A DNA stretch of 36,979 nt. Source: Nitrososphaera sp. (GTDB taxonomy: Archaea > Thermoproteota > Nitrososphaeria > Nitrososphaerales > Nitrososphaeraceae). The position numbers and the translations under genes are program-made. The notes under the pieces are model-generated. The model had not been told where the DNA came from and made no database searches. It saw nothing but the letters and a program-made list of their open reading frames with translations. Below, one piece after another: positions 14,480 through 22,309 of this stretch (positions within the stretch are counted from its first letter, which is position 1; every line of letters begins with the position of its first letter). The stretch covers positions 1 through 36,979 of the forward strand of contig NZ_JACAEH010000019.1 of NCBI RefSeq assembly GCF_013388945.1. The letters run 5' to 3'.

Positions 14480-15061
14480 CTACCTACCCACTTGGCGCCT
14501 GACTATGAGCTTTGACACCTCTATCAGGGCGTCGAGGGACAGCCTGTCCGTGTTGAGCGCGTAGTCAAACACTGACAGGTCCTCTCCAAAGCTAAAGCCG
14601 TACAGGTTTCTGTATATCTTGACGTTCTCTGCGTCGCGCAGAGATACTATCTTTTCTGCCTCCTTGACCGTTATGCCGTCGCGGTTTGCCATCCTTGACG
14701 CCCTGTTTTTGGGCGAGCCTTTCAGCCAGAACTTGATGATGCTCTCGTCCTTTACGAGCCACGGGAGCGTGTAGCTTGTTATCACGGCGTTCTCTTTCTT
14801 CAATATCTGCTCCAGCCTCTTGTCGACCTGCTTGTCAAACGAGGGGTCGCGCTTGCGCTCTGCCATGAACTTTTTTGCCTCCGGCGTGTCCCACCAGTCC
14901 TCCCTTGAAGTGGCGCTGGAATACCCTTTTTCGTGTGCAAGCATCTTCAGTATGTCGCCCCCGTTGTACGTGACAAGCCCGAACTCCTTTGCAAGCTCGC
15001 TTGCCATGGTGGTCTTGCCGACGGCAGGCCAGCCGGATATCACGACGCTGAACCTTGACAT
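14480..15061 (-). CDS. cmk: Archaeal cytidylate kinase
   Basis: Cmk phosphorylates CMP and dCMP with ATP. The 193-residue protein has a P-loop in SGWPAVGKTTMASELAKEFG (about residues 9-28), the NGGDILKMLAHEKG region binding the nucleotide base, and the lid-like RASRMANRDGITVKEAE segment of the archaeal Cmk group. Length is normal for the short archaeal type. It starts one base after the stop of the EMC3-like gene and leads into cbf5, the standard archaeal ribosomal operon order. Confidence 0.93.
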   Translation of the reverse strand: MSRFSVVISGWPAVGKTTMASELAKEFGLVTYNGGDILKMLAHEKGYSSATSREDWWDTPEAKKFMAERKRDPSFDKQVDKRLEQILKKENAVITSYTLPWLVKDESIIKFWLKGSPKNRASRMANRDGITVKEAEKIVSLRDAENVKIYRNLYGFSFGEDLSVFDYALNTDRLSLDALIEVSKLIVRRQVGR

Positions 15062-15062
15062 G

Positions 15063-15656
15063 TCACATGCCTGTCATGCCGGTCTTGGTCACCCTGGACA
15101 CTATCCCTGAGAAGGCAAAGGAGGTCAGCAGGAACCATCCCCAGAGGTAGACCTCGCCGGGGACCACGCATGCGCCCTTGGGGTTGCCCTGGTCGTCGAG
15201 CTGCTGGTGGTTGGTCACGTCCTCGTCGCTGCACATTATCCACGGTATGAAAATGGGAGAAACGTTTACCACCTGGCCAAATATCGCCGGGAACACGAAT
15301 ATCCAGATCATGAAGGACGGTATCATGTAGATGAACATGGGGCGCATCTGCTGCTGTTGCACCTCCATTGCCATCTTGTTGACGTAGGCCTGCTTCTTCT
15401 TCAGCTCCTCGATGCGGGGCTTGTCTCCCTTTCTCACGGCGTCGGTGTAGGCCTTGCGCCACTCGTTTGTCTCCTTCATTATCTTGTTGGTGCGCTCGAT
15501 GTCCGTGGTCTTTTTGCGGAGCATCGCAAAGCCAAAGCTCATGGCGACAGAGATTGCAAGCGCAACAATGGACGCCGATATCATGTCCGGAAATATCGGG
15601 TTCCTGGTATACTGGGGCGTGAAAAGCTGCAGTATTATGCTACCAAAGTCTATCAT
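15063..15656 (-). CDS. EMC3/TMCO1 (DUF106) family membrane insertase, YidC-like
   Basis: The 197-residue membrane protein belongs by pattern to the archaeal DUF106 group of the Oxa1/YidC/EMC3/TMCO1 superfamily, which helps insert membrane proteins. It has an N-terminal transmembrane segment (about residues 24-46), a charged cytoplasmic coiled coil (KTTDIERTNKIMKETNEWRKAYTDAVRKGDKPRIEELKKKQAYVNKM), then hydrophobic segments in FIYMIPSFMIWIFVFPAIF and WGWFLLTSFAFSGIV. An extra hydrophilic insertion (CSDEDVTNHQQLDDQGNPKGAC) with two cysteines lies before the last span and could form an external disulfide. It lies between adk and cmk near secY, the usual archaeal context. Confidence 0.93.
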   Translation of the reverse strand: MIDFGSIILQLFTPQYTRNPIFPDMISASIVALAISVAMSFGFAMLRKKTTDIERTNKIMKETNEWRKAYTDAVRKGDKPRIEELKKKQAYVNKMAMEVQQQQMRPMFIYMIPSFMIWIFVFPAIFGQVVNVSPIFIPWIMCSDEDVTNHQQLDDQGNPKGACVVPGEVYLWGWFLLTSFAFSGIVSRVTKTGMTGM

Positions 15657-16237
15657 TTAGTTCCAACTCCAAGTATCCTTGCTATCCCTTCTGCCGCCTC
15701 ATCAACCTTGCCGTCGTCGTTGAGAACTATCGCAAAGGGCGCGCCGGTTATCACCGAGCAGGAGGCCAGCATCATCTTTGAGATGTCTAGGTCATTTTTA
15801 ATGGCTTCGGCTGACGCCTCGTCGCGTTTGCGGGTCGGGTCGTTCCTGCGCCTGTCGGCTATCTGTTTCGGGTCTGCCGCTACCATTATCAGGTTTGTGG
15901 GGTTCATTATCGTGACAAGGCGCATGGGCAGGCCGGGATAGTATCCCTCGTCCGTGCTTATGAAAAGGTGCGTGTCGACAATCACAATGTCGTTTTTCAT
16001 CTCTGCGATGTGTCGCGCGGCCGACTCTTGCAGCTGGCGCTGCTTTTCCACTGGGAGCCTGCGCATCTCGTCGCGGTCCTTGACGCCCAGCTTTTGCGCC
16101 TCTTCAAACATCAGCGTGCCATAGGTGACTATGGTCGCATTGCGCTTTTTTGACAAGAGCTCTGCTGCGCGGGTGATGACCGTCGTCTTGCCGACTCCGG
16201 GTATCCCGACGATGATTGCGCGCTTATTTCCTGCCAA
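15653..16237 (-). CDS. adkA: Archaeal adenylate kinase
   Basis: AdkA interconverts ATP, AMP and ADP. The 194-residue protein is of the archaeal type, not the bacterial one: P-loop GIPGVGKTTVITRAAELL (residues 11-28), TYGTLMFEEAQKLGVKDRDEMRRLPVEKQRQLQ, DTHLFISTDEGYYPGLP, and a short RRRNDPTRKRD lid. Its start overlaps the 3' end of secY by 14 bases, and its stop overlaps the start of the next gene by four bases, so translation is coupled throughout this block. Confidence 0.95.
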   Translation of the reverse strand: MAGNKRAIIVGIPGVGKTTVITRAAELLSKKRNATIVTYGTLMFEEAQKLGVKDRDEMRRLPVEKQRQLQESAARHIAEMKNDIVIVDTHLFISTDEGYYPGLPMRLVTIMNPTNLIMVAADPKQIADRRRNDPTRKRDEASAEAIKNDLDISKMMLASCSVITGAPFAIVLNDDGKVDEAAEGIARILGVGTK

Positions 16238-17654
16238 GGAGGGCCGCCAGTTTGGGCATGTATGTGTCTATCTGCTCTTTGACAAGCGTCTGGTAGTAGC
16301 TTACCATGATGTTTACCATCAGGAGTATGCCTGTCCCGGACCCAAAGACGCCCAGCATGTCAGACAGCGCCGCAAGAAGCCCGATTATGACGCCGGATAT
16401 TATCGTGAGCGACGGGATGTAGCGATTGAGCAGCGTCTCGACAGAACCTTCCGAGCGCCTGAAGCCTGGCACCTGCACGTCGGCGTCAAGCAGGTTCCGG
16501 GCAGCGGTCCTTGCGGAAAGGCCTCCAAGCTCGACCCAGAGCCTTGAAAATACCGTGACTATGCCTGTAAAGAACACGACGTATATGGCCGCGCGCACAG
16601 GGTCTGCGACCATGGCCTCCAGGCTGCGCGGGCCGGTGATGTAGTACAGTATGCCGCCTGTCGGCGTCTGCTGCTGTTCGGCGTCAAACTGCGCAATCCA
16701 GTTGAAGAACGGGTTGGAGTTGTTGGGGTTGTAGTTTGCCCACATCATCTGGCCCATGAATATGCCGTTTGCGATGAGCGCCGACGCCAGGATGACAGGA
16801 ATGACTGACGTGTACAGCAGCTTGATTGGATACACAGCAGTAAAGCCCCTGTACTTTGTGGAGACGATGGGTATGTCGACATGTATGCCCTCGATATACA
16901 CGAGTATGAGTATGACTGCGACTGTGAGCGACAGGCCGAATATGCTTGGAAGCTGGCCCGAGCGGAATATGGCGTCCTGAACGTGGCCGTCAAAGCCGGC
17001 CTGGATGGTAAAGGGCGCGATGCCAATAGGCCCGTCAGGCGCAGGTAGAGGCGAGAACACGCTCCACAGAATAGTCTGGGCGATGCCTGCCATGATGAAC
17101 AGCGACAATCCAGAACCCACGCCCCAGCCCTTCTGCACCATCTCGTCCATCAGCATGACGAGGAACGACGCGAAGATCAGCTGCGCAATGACAACGGGTA
17201 TGATGTCCGCGTGCGCAACAAGCGGGCCATATACTGAGAAGCCGTACAGCCCGCCCTCTGCCACTATGACTATTATCGTCACTATCTTTGTTGCAGACGT
17301 GAAGAGCGACCTGTCGTCGGGGTTCTTGAAGTCCAGCCTGATGAGGTCGGAGCCCTTCAAGAGCTGCATGAGCAGGCCTGCCGTGACTATGGGCCCGATG
17401 CCAAGCTCCATCAGCGTGCCTTGCTGCGCGGCGAAAATTACCCTTGCAAATGCGAGGAAGTCAAATTGCGGGTCGTCCGTGACGCCGTAAAGCGGGATCT
17501 GGCCCATGATGAGGTATGCAAATAACGCGATTCCGGTCCAGACGAATTTTTCAGTCAGGGAGATCTTTTTCTTGGGCTTGGGGACTTGCGGGACATAGGC
17601 TGAAGCGCTTCTTATGATGCGCCTGAGCCCTGTCTCATTCTGCCTCGTGCTCAT
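16224..17654 (-). CDS. secY: Preprotein translocase subunit SecY
   Basis: SecY forms the membrane channel for protein export and insertion. The protein (476 residues from ATG 17654, MSTRQNETGL) has the archaeal SecY layout of about ten transmembrane helices, a plug region near residues 45-80 (GQIPLYGVTDDPQFDFLAFARVIF), GIGPIVTAGLLMQLL, and C-terminal GFRRSEGSVETLLNRYIPSLTIISGVIIGLLAALSDMLG with GTGILLMVNIMVSYYQ. I prefer ATG 17654 because it gives the family N-terminus and overlaps the uL15 stop by only 20 bases; the longer frame from 17717 would add a basic stretch not found in SecY. Position between uL15 and Adk is canonical. Confidence 0.97.
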   Translation of the reverse strand: MSTRQNETGLRRIIRSASAYVPQVPKPKKKISLTEKFVWTGIALFAYLIMGQIPLYGVTDDPQFDFLAFARVIFAAQQGTLMELGIGPIVTAGLLMQLLKGSDLIRLDFKNPDDRSLFTSATKIVTIIVIVAEGGLYGFSVYGPLVAHADIIPVVIAQLIFASFLVMLMDEMVQKGWGVGSGLSLFIMAGIAQTILWSVFSPLPAPDGPIGIAPFTIQAGFDGHVQDAIFRSGQLPSIFGLSLTVAVILILVYIEGIHVDIPIVSTKYRGFTAVYPIKLLYTSVIPVILASALIANGIFMGQMMWANYNPNNSNPFFNWIAQFDAEQQQTPTGGILYYITGPRSLEAMVADPVRAAIYVVFFTGIVTVFSRLWVELGGLSARTAARNLLDADVQVPGFRRSEGSVETLLNRYIPSLTIISGVIIGLLAALSDMLGVFGSGTGILLMVNIMVSYYQTLVKEQIDTYMPKLAALLGRK

Positions 17655-18069
17655 CGGAGATAACCTCGCCGCCTGCGGCCTCGATTTTTGACTTGGCTTT
17701 CTCGGAGACCTTGGCAACCTTGACAGTGAACGCGCCGCCTATCTTGCCTCCGCCCAGCAGCTTGTCGTATCCAAGCGAGGTCAGATCCAGGACGACTTTG
17801 CCTCTCTCTTCCTTGCCGTGCTTTGCAAAGACCACGTCCAGGTCGCGCACGTTTAGCCACCTGTTTACGACGTTGCGGTTGAGAGAGTTGAAAGCGTCAT
17901 GCCCAAAGTGGTCCGGCTCCTCGATTACAGTCCTTATGAAGAAGTGCTTGTGCTTGCCGGCGCCGCCGATGCCTCCTCGGCTTCCAGCCTGCCTGTGCTG
18001 GCCTACTTGGCCCCAGCCGCAGTACCTGCTGCCTCTTTGCCGTCTGCTTTTTCTAAATCTGGTAGCCAT
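17635..18069 (-). CDS. rpl15: Ribosomal protein uL15
   Basis: uL15 is a large-subunit ribosomal protein. The 144-residue archaeal/eukaryotic-type product starts at ATG 18069 (MATRFRKSRRQRGSRYCGWGQVGQHRQAGSRGGIGGAGKHKH) and continues with the YGWGQ-like glycine-rich segment, HFGHDAFNSLNR and the C-terminal KVVLDLTSLGYDKLLGGGKIGGAFTVKVAKVSEKAKSKIEAAGG. I chose this ATG over the frame start at 18078 because the family begins MATRxRKxR. It is preceded by a spacer of about 60 bases from uL30, the longest gap within this operon. Confidence 0.96.
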   Translation of the reverse strand: MATRFRKSRRQRGSRYCGWGQVGQHRQAGSRGGIGGAGKHKHFFIRTVIEEPDHFGHDAFNSLNRNVVNRWLNVRDLDVVFAKHGKEERGKVVLDLTSLGYDKLLGGGKIGGAFTVKVAKVSEKAKSKIEAAGGEVISDEHEAE

Positions 18070-18128
18070 AATCATCACTGTTGTGCTGGAATTGATTCAC
18101 GTTCTGCTGTCACCTTAATTAAGTCTTA

Positions 18129-18587
18129 CTAGAGCATCCGCTTCACGATCTCGGCCAGCTCCTTGTCGTCGCCGAGAACGCCCGCCTGCGCATACTGCTG
18201 CTTTGTCTTTCTCTTGAATCCGCCCTTTGGTGGCGAGAGTGCAAACCATGGCTTCAGCCCTTCTATCTTTGACATCGCCACCTTGTTGTCCGCAATTGCC
18301 GCCGCCAGGTCGTCCATGCTCTTGTACTCCTTCGGCAGGTCGGCCTTTGTTATGGGCTTGTAGCCCGCCTTTCTGCCACGCTTTTCGAGGAGCTCCTTTA
18401 CCATGCCCGAATCGGCCTTTGTCCAGGCGACGACTTCCTTGACCTTCCTGAGCATGCCAAGCGACTCTTCGGTTTCTGGCACCAGAGTAGCGCGGAAGCG
18501 CTTGTCTAGGTTGAGGCCGTCAAGCGTGGTCCTCGCCCACGTCGGGATGTTGACCGTTCCTTTTATTCTGACAACAAGATACGCCAT
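18129..18587 (-). CDS. rpl30: Ribosomal protein uL30
   Basis: uL30 is a large-subunit ribosomal protein. The 152-residue archaeal form reads MAYLVVRIKGTVNIPTWARTTLDGLNLDKRFRATLVPETEESLGMLRKVKEVVAW, then LEKRGRKAGYKPITKADLPKEY and the archaeal tail FALSPPKGGFKRKTKQQYAQAGVLGDDKELAEIVKRML. ATG 18587 gives the family start; two further ATG codons just upstream are possible but unlikely. It follows uS5 almost without a gap, as in all archaeal spc operons. Confidence 0.96.
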   Translation of the reverse strand: MAYLVVRIKGTVNIPTWARTTLDGLNLDKRFRATLVPETEESLGMLRKVKEVVAWTKADSGMVKELLEKRGRKAGYKPITKADLPKEYKSMDDLAAAIADNKVAMSKIEGLKPWFALSPPKGGFKRKTKQQYAQAGVLGDDKELAEIVKRML

Positions 18588-18592
18588 AACCA

Positions 18593-19210
18593 TCAACCCA
18601 CGCTGTAGGTGCTTCTCAGGGCGTTGAATATCGCTTTTGTCGTGGACGACATGGTGTTAGTAGAGCCAAACGACTTTGTCCACGCGTCCTTGAGTCCTGC
18701 AAGCTTTAGCAGGTTGCGGATGTTCTCGCCAGCAACTAGCCCAAGGCCCCTTGGACCCGGAACGATGTCTATTGTTACGCTGCCGCCCTTGCCCCTCACC
18801 TTGAACGGCACTGAGTGTAATTGGTTGCACCTGCATTCCCAGCTTCCGCACCCGAGCTTTACCGGGATGACGTTGAGGTAAGCGGCGTTTGTTGCCTTGT
18901 CTATTGCCATCCTCATCTGCGCTGCCTTGCCCTTGCCGATTCCAAACCAGCCGGCCTCGTTGCCTACAGCGACGAGCGCGTTAAAGCGCGTCATCTCGCC
19001 GGCGTCCGTCTGCTTTTGAACTATGCCGACGTGGACCACCTGGCTCTTGATGTCAGGCAATAGGTGCTTGACAATCTCTGATTCCTGTATCCTGAGGCCG
19101 TTTTCGTATATCTGATCCATCGAGTTTATCTTGCCTGCAAGGACCATCTGCCCTAGAGTCGTCCTAGGCTTCCACTCTACCTGCTGTTCCTGCCTTGAAA
19201 AGTGACTCAC
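18593..19210 (-). CDS. rps5: Ribosomal protein uS5
   Basis: uS5 is a small-subunit protein involved in decoding fidelity and mRNA entry. The 205-residue archaeal form has WKPRTTLGQMVLAGKINSMDQI, the double-stranded RNA-binding domain with VVHVGIVQKQTDAGEMTRFNALVAVGN and GWFGIGKGKAAQM, and the C-terminal domain with GCGSWECRCNQLHSVPFKVRGKGGSVTIDIVPGPRGLGLVAGENIRNLLKLAGLKDAW. Its start overlaps the uL18 stop by four bases. Length is typical for archaea. Confidence 0.97.
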   Translation of the reverse strand: MSHFSRQEQQVEWKPRTTLGQMVLAGKINSMDQIYENGLRIQESEIVKHLLPDIKSQVVHVGIVQKQTDAGEMTRFNALVAVGNEAGWFGIGKGKAAQMRMAIDKATNAAYLNVIPVKLGCGSWECRCNQLHSVPFKVRGKGGSVTIDIVPGPRGLGLVAGENIRNLLKLAGLKDAWTKSFGSTNTMSSTTKAIFNALRSTYSVG

Positions 19211-19896
19211 TTCTTCTTGCCCTCCTTGGGTTTCTTCTCAGCCTTGGCCTCTTTCTTTGGTTCCTTACCGCCCTTTGGCTTGGCTTCCTTCTTGGGCGCC
19301 TCTTTCTTCTCTTTCGGTGCCCTCGGCTCTGCAGGCTTGCCGGTTATCTTGGTCCTTACCTCGTCAAAGTGGGAAGGATAGTCCTCCGGCTTGAGGCCGT
19401 TCTTCAAAAGAGCTGAAAACCGTGAATTGTATTCCTGCTGGTCTGACTTCAACGCGTTTGCATAGTCGGCGATGTGCTGGCCGGATATTCTCTCGTCTGA
19501 CGGCACAGATTCTTCAGATATCGGCATGTTCACGCCTGCATCTGCAATGCCCTTGGCGCACGCTGCGACCCTCGTGGTAAAGTGCTCCTTGCCGATGTAC
19601 AGCACCGCCTTGCTGGTGCCCTTTTCAAGCGCCTTCTTGCCAAGGAGCAGGCCTGTCAGGTAGCACGCTGGCAGGTTGTTTGTAGAGCCCTTCCAGCCGT
19701 GCTTGGCAAGCTCGTGGCTGTGCGCTGAAGCTATAACCCTGTCGCCTGTTGGCGTGGCCTTTATCACCTGCGCCGATACGTTCTGGTCCGTGACTCTGAC
19801 TGTGGCAAACGAGTGCCTGCCGATGATGACGGCGGCCCTCTTGCGGTAATTGGTCTTGTCAAGCCTTATCCTCTTGAGAGTATGCACAAAAGTCAA
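19207..19896 (-). CDS. rpl18: Ribosomal protein uL18 with lysine-rich C-terminal extension
   Basis: uL18 binds 5S rRNA. The body (about residues 1-180) has KRIRLDKTNYRKRAAVIIGR, SHELAKHGWKGSTNNLPACYLTGLLLGKKAL and CAKGIADAGVNMPISEESVPSDERISGQHIADYANAL, as in archaea. The last 40 residues are an almost pure Lys/Glu/Pro/Ala tail (KEKKEAPKKEAKPKGGKEPK and onward), likely disordered and RNA-contacting. The start is TTG 19896 or GTG 19887; a GGGTGA at 19907-19912 is spaced correctly for the TTG. This is the first gene of the ribosomal block here; upstream is larB, not the usual L19e. Confidence 0.95.
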   Translation of the reverse strand: MTFVHTLKRIRLDKTNYRKRAAVIIGRHSFATVRVTDQNVSAQVIKATPTGDRVIASAHSHELAKHGWKGSTNNLPACYLTGLLLGKKALEKGTSKAVLYIGKEHFTTRVAACAKGIADAGVNMPISEESVPSDERISGQHIADYANALKSDQQEYNSRFSALLKNGLKPEDYPSHFDEVRTKITGKPAEPRAPKEKKEAPKKEAKPKGGKEPKKEAKAEKKPKEGKKK

Positions 19897-19948
19897 CTAG
19901 TATCATTCACCCTTTCCAATGCGATAGGGGTCAAAAAATTCTATAGCA

Positions 19949-19956
19949 CTTATAAA
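19949..19956 (-). promoter_or_regulatory. TATA-like box of the uL18-to-cbf5 operon, overlapping the larB stop
   Basis: TTTATAAG, read on the minus strand, covers the larB stop codon and lies 53-60 bases before the uL18 TTG. This gives a leader of about 25-30 bases with a GGGTGA ribosome-binding sequence, unlike the leaderless genes around it. Confidence 0.55.
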
Positions 19957-20732
19957 CGTTCATAGCTGGCGTTCACTCTCTTGGCGATTGACGCCGCAAA
20001 CGCGCCCGCCCCCACGCCGTTGTCGATGTTGACCACCGCAAGCCCGAGCGTGCAGCTCTGCAGCATCGACGCAAGTGCGGCGACGCCTTCAGATCCAAAG
20101 CCATAGCCCACCGATGTGGGCACGCCTACCACAGGCACGTCAACCATCGACGCAACCACCGACGCAAGCGCGCCTTCCATCCCGGCGACGACGACTATGG
20201 CGCCCACCTTTTTTGAGAGCATGTCTTTGAGCGCAGGGAACAGCCTGTGCATGCCTGCGATGCCGACATCATAGCTTGTTATCGCCTTGCAGCCCATCGC
20301 CTCTGCAACAAGGCGCGCCTCTTCTGCGACCCCGATGTCAGATGTGCCGGCCGCCACAACGCCTACAGTGCCGCGGTTCTTTTGCGCCGGCTTGTCGATG
20401 ACAAGAATAGTAGTGCTGTTCCTGCCGGTCTCCACCTTCAGCCCTTTTTTCTGAAGCGCAGAGACGAGCCTTTTCAGGTCACGCTTTTTTATCCTGCTCA
20501 CCACAACCCGGCCGCTTCTTTTGGCAGAAGCGACGGCTATCTTGACAGTGTCGGCGTACTCTTTGCGCTCTGCCAGGATTATCTCGGGCAGGCCCTTTCG
20601 GGGCTCCCTGCCGACGTCCAGCTTTGCAATATCCTCGACGTGCTCGATTGCGCTTATTGCTATCTGCTTCTGCGCCTCCTCAAAGCTGATTGCGCCCCTT
20701 GCGAACCTGTCAAGGATTGTGCGTAAGTCCAA
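19950..20732 (-). CDS. larB: LarB, pyridinium-3,5-biscarboxylate mononucleotide synthase
   Basis: LarB carboxylates nicotinic acid adenine dinucleotide in the first step of nickel-pincer nucleotide (NPN) synthesis, the cofactor of lactate racemase-type (LarA) enzymes. The 260-residue protein has the LarB N-terminal part (LDRFARGAISFEEAQKQI, FAKLD-like IAKLDVGREPRKGLPEIILAERK) and a PurE-like carboxylase domain with GTVGVVAAGTSDIGVAEEA, DVGIAGMHRLF, VVVAGMEGALASVVASMVDVPVVGVPTSVGYG and a glycine-rich end. Start TTG 20732 is preferred: a TATA-like box lies about 25-34 bases upstream. It sits beside mdh and 2 kb from larC and larE, which run the other way. Confidence 0.92.
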   Translation of the reverse strand: MDLRTILDRFARGAISFEEAQKQIAISAIEHVEDIAKLDVGREPRKGLPEIILAERKEYADTVKIAVASAKRSGRVVVSRIKKRDLKRLVSALQKKGLKVETGRNSTTILVIDKPAQKNRGTVGVVAAGTSDIGVAEEARLVAEAMGCKAITSYDVGIAGMHRLFPALKDMLSKKVGAIVVVAGMEGALASVVASMVDVPVVGVPTSVGYGFGSEGVAALASMLQSCTLGLAVVNIDNGVGAGAFAASIAKRVNASYERL

Positions 20733-20756
20733 GCAGATTACGATTGACGATATCGG

Positions 20757-20766
20757 GATAAAAGGT
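20757..20766 (-). promoter_or_regulatory. TATA-like box of larB
   Basis: CCTTTTATCC, read on the minus strand, lies 25-34 bases before TTG 20732. This matches a leaderless archaeal promoter and helps to fix the larB start. Confidence 0.6.
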
Positions 20767-20775
20767 TTGGTGAAA

Positions 20776-21690
20776 TTAGAGGGGGAGGGCCGCGATTGCT
20801 TCCTTGACGCTTGCCACTCCTTTGTTAAAGACGTCCTGCTCAAAGCCGTCCAGCTTGAGCTCGATTATCTTTTCGACGCCGCCAGCGCCAATGACAGCAG
20901 GCACGCCGATGCAGATGTCAGACACGCCGTACTGGCCCTGCAGGTACGCAGAGACGGGTATCACCATCTTTTTGTCCTTTGCCATCGACTCTATCATGGT
21001 CGCGACCGCGTTGCCCGGCGCATACACCGTTGCGCCCTTTAGCGCAATGACATCGGCTGCGACCTTCTTTGTCTTTTCAAAGATCTCGTGCGCCTTTTCC
21101 TTTGAGATAAAGTCGTGGAGCGGTATGCCGCCAAGCGACGAGTAGCGGGTGAGCGGGAGCATGTTCTCGCCGTGCTCTGAAATCACCATCGCCTGTATGG
21201 AGTCGCGCGAGACGCCTGTAGCCTCCTGTATAAAGCTCTTGAACCTAGACAGGTCGAGCATGCCTCCCATGCCCATCACCTTGCTCTTTGCAGAGCCGAT
21301 AGTCTTGAGCGCAAGGTAGGTCATCGGGTCAAGCGGGTTTGTAACTACAATCACCGTGGCATCCTTTGCGTACGTCGCTATCTTGGACGCGACGTCCTTG
21401 ACTATTCCTGCGTTTGTCTTTAAAAGATCCATCCTTGTCATGCCCGGCTTGCGCCCGACGCCGGCGACAAGCACGACATAGTCTGAGCCGCGCATGTCTT
21501 CATAGTTGTTGGAGCCCCTTGCAATGGAGTCGGAGCCCCTCTCGGAGAGCTGGTGGTTTATGTCCATCGCCTCGCCCTGCGGCAGGCCCTGCACGATGTC
21601 AAGCAGCAATATGTCGTCGAGTTCTCTCAGGCCGCAGTTGAGGGCGGCAGAAGCGCCAACTTTGCCGGATCCAATAACGGTTATTGTCAT
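20776..21690 (-). CDS. mdh: Malate dehydrogenase (LDH/MDH superfamily)
   Basis: The 304-residue enzyme oxidises malate to oxaloacetate. It has [15 protein letters not shown] (Rossmann loop), Asp31 for NAD preference, the active loop [13 protein letters not shown] with Arg80 and Arg86, Asn118 in VTNPLDP, Arg149 in MLDLSRF and catalytic His173 in SEHGENM. Arg80 in the loop marks malate rather than lactate specificity. A TATA-like TTTATAAG lies 25-32 bases before the ATG. Upstream of larB on the same strand with a 43-base gap, it is next to the NPN-cofactor genes, which may point to a hydroxyacid theme such as malate isomers (inference). Confidence 0.95.
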   Translation of the reverse strand: MTITVIGSGKVGASAALNCGLRELDDILLLDIVQGLPQGEAMDINHQLSERGSDSIARGSNNYEDMRGSDYVVLVAGVGRKPGMTRMDLLKTNAGIVKDVASKIATYAKDATVIVVTNPLDPMTYLALKTIGSAKSKVMGMGGMLDLSRFKSFIQEATGVSRDSIQAMVISEHGENMLPLTRYSSLGGIPLHDFISKEKAHEIFEKTKKVAADVIALKGATVYAPGNAVATMIESMAKDKKMVIPVSAYLQGQYGVSDICIGVPAVIGAGGVEKIIELKLDGFEQDVFNKGVASVKEAIAALPL

Positions 21691-21714
21691 TTGTGGTGCT
21701 AGCGCGCTGGATTA

Positions 21715-21722
21715 CTTATAAA
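21715..21722 (-). promoter_or_regulatory. TATA box of mdh
   Basis: TTTATAAG, read on the minus strand, lies 25-32 bases before the mdh ATG at 21690, giving a leaderless transcript. A divergent box for the SRPBCC gene (CTTAATTAT, 21785-21793) lies in the same spacer. Confidence 0.65.
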
Positions 21723-21814
21723 CCTACAAACTGTCAGGCTCAGTCGGGCAAGTCTGATCTAGTCAGGGGTAGCGCACTGCCCAACTTAATTATCGGCACG
21801 GCGAATATTCCATC

Positions 21815-22234
21815 ATGTCCATTCAGATCGAAAACTTTGACGTGCAAAATGTATCTATATCCGCTCCCTTTGAGCGAGTCTTTTCATACATTGCCGATCC
21901 AGCGAACCTGCCAAGATGGACGAACGCGTTTGCCAAAGCAGACGAAACAAGCGCCGTTATGGTAACCCCTAACGGGGAACTCAAAATCGGACTCAAAACA
22001 AAAGCCTCAAAGGAGCACGGCACGGTTGACTGGTACATGACCATGCCTGACGGCAGCGTCGGAGCAGCGTTCTCTAGAGCGACTCCAAACGGGTCCGGAA
22101 CGGTATACACTTTTGTCCTGATGGCTCCTCCTGTTCCTGTGGAGCAAATCGAAGGAACCCTCAAGCAGCAGAAGGAGATCCTGCGCAAGGAGCTTGAAAA
22201 GCTCAAAGGAATTCTGGAGGGTGCCAGCCCTTAG
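21815..22234 (+). CDS. SRPBCC (START/Bet v1-like) family protein
   Basis: The 139-residue protein shows the polyketide-cyclase/START-like pattern: VSISAPFERVFSYIADPANLPRWTNAFAKADETS at the start, then GTVDWYMTMPDGSVGAAFSRATPNGSGTVYTFVLMAPP, and a long C-terminal helix (VEQIEGTLKQQKEILRKELEKLKGIL). Such proteins bind hydrophobic ligands in a deep cavity. There is no signal peptide. It is divergent from mdh with a TATA-like CTTAATTAT about 22-30 bases before its ATG. The ligand is unknown. Confidence 0.85.
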   Translation: MSIQIENFDVQNVSISAPFERVFSYIADPANLPRWTNAFAKADETSAVMVTPNGELKIGLKTKASKEHGTVDWYMTMPDGSVGAAFSRATPNGSGTVYTFVLMAPPVPVEQIEGTLKQQKEILRKELEKLKGILEGASP

Positions 22235-22262
22235 CCGAACACCTGCGAGTGCTTTCTCAAAA

Positions 22263-22287
22263 CTGATCGCAGATCAGCTTTAAATTG
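22263..22287 (+). promoter_or_regulatory. Promoter of the 22310 gene with an adjoining perfect dyad
   Basis: A TATA-like CTTTAAATTG (22278-22287) lies about 23-32 bases before GTG 22310. Immediately upstream is the perfect dyad CTGATC-GCA-GATCAG (22263-22277), abutting the TATA box in the position of the BRE. This could be an operator for a repressor or activator. Confidence 0.5.
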
Positions 22288-22309
22288 AGCAGCTGCTGAC
22301 ACAAAGAGC

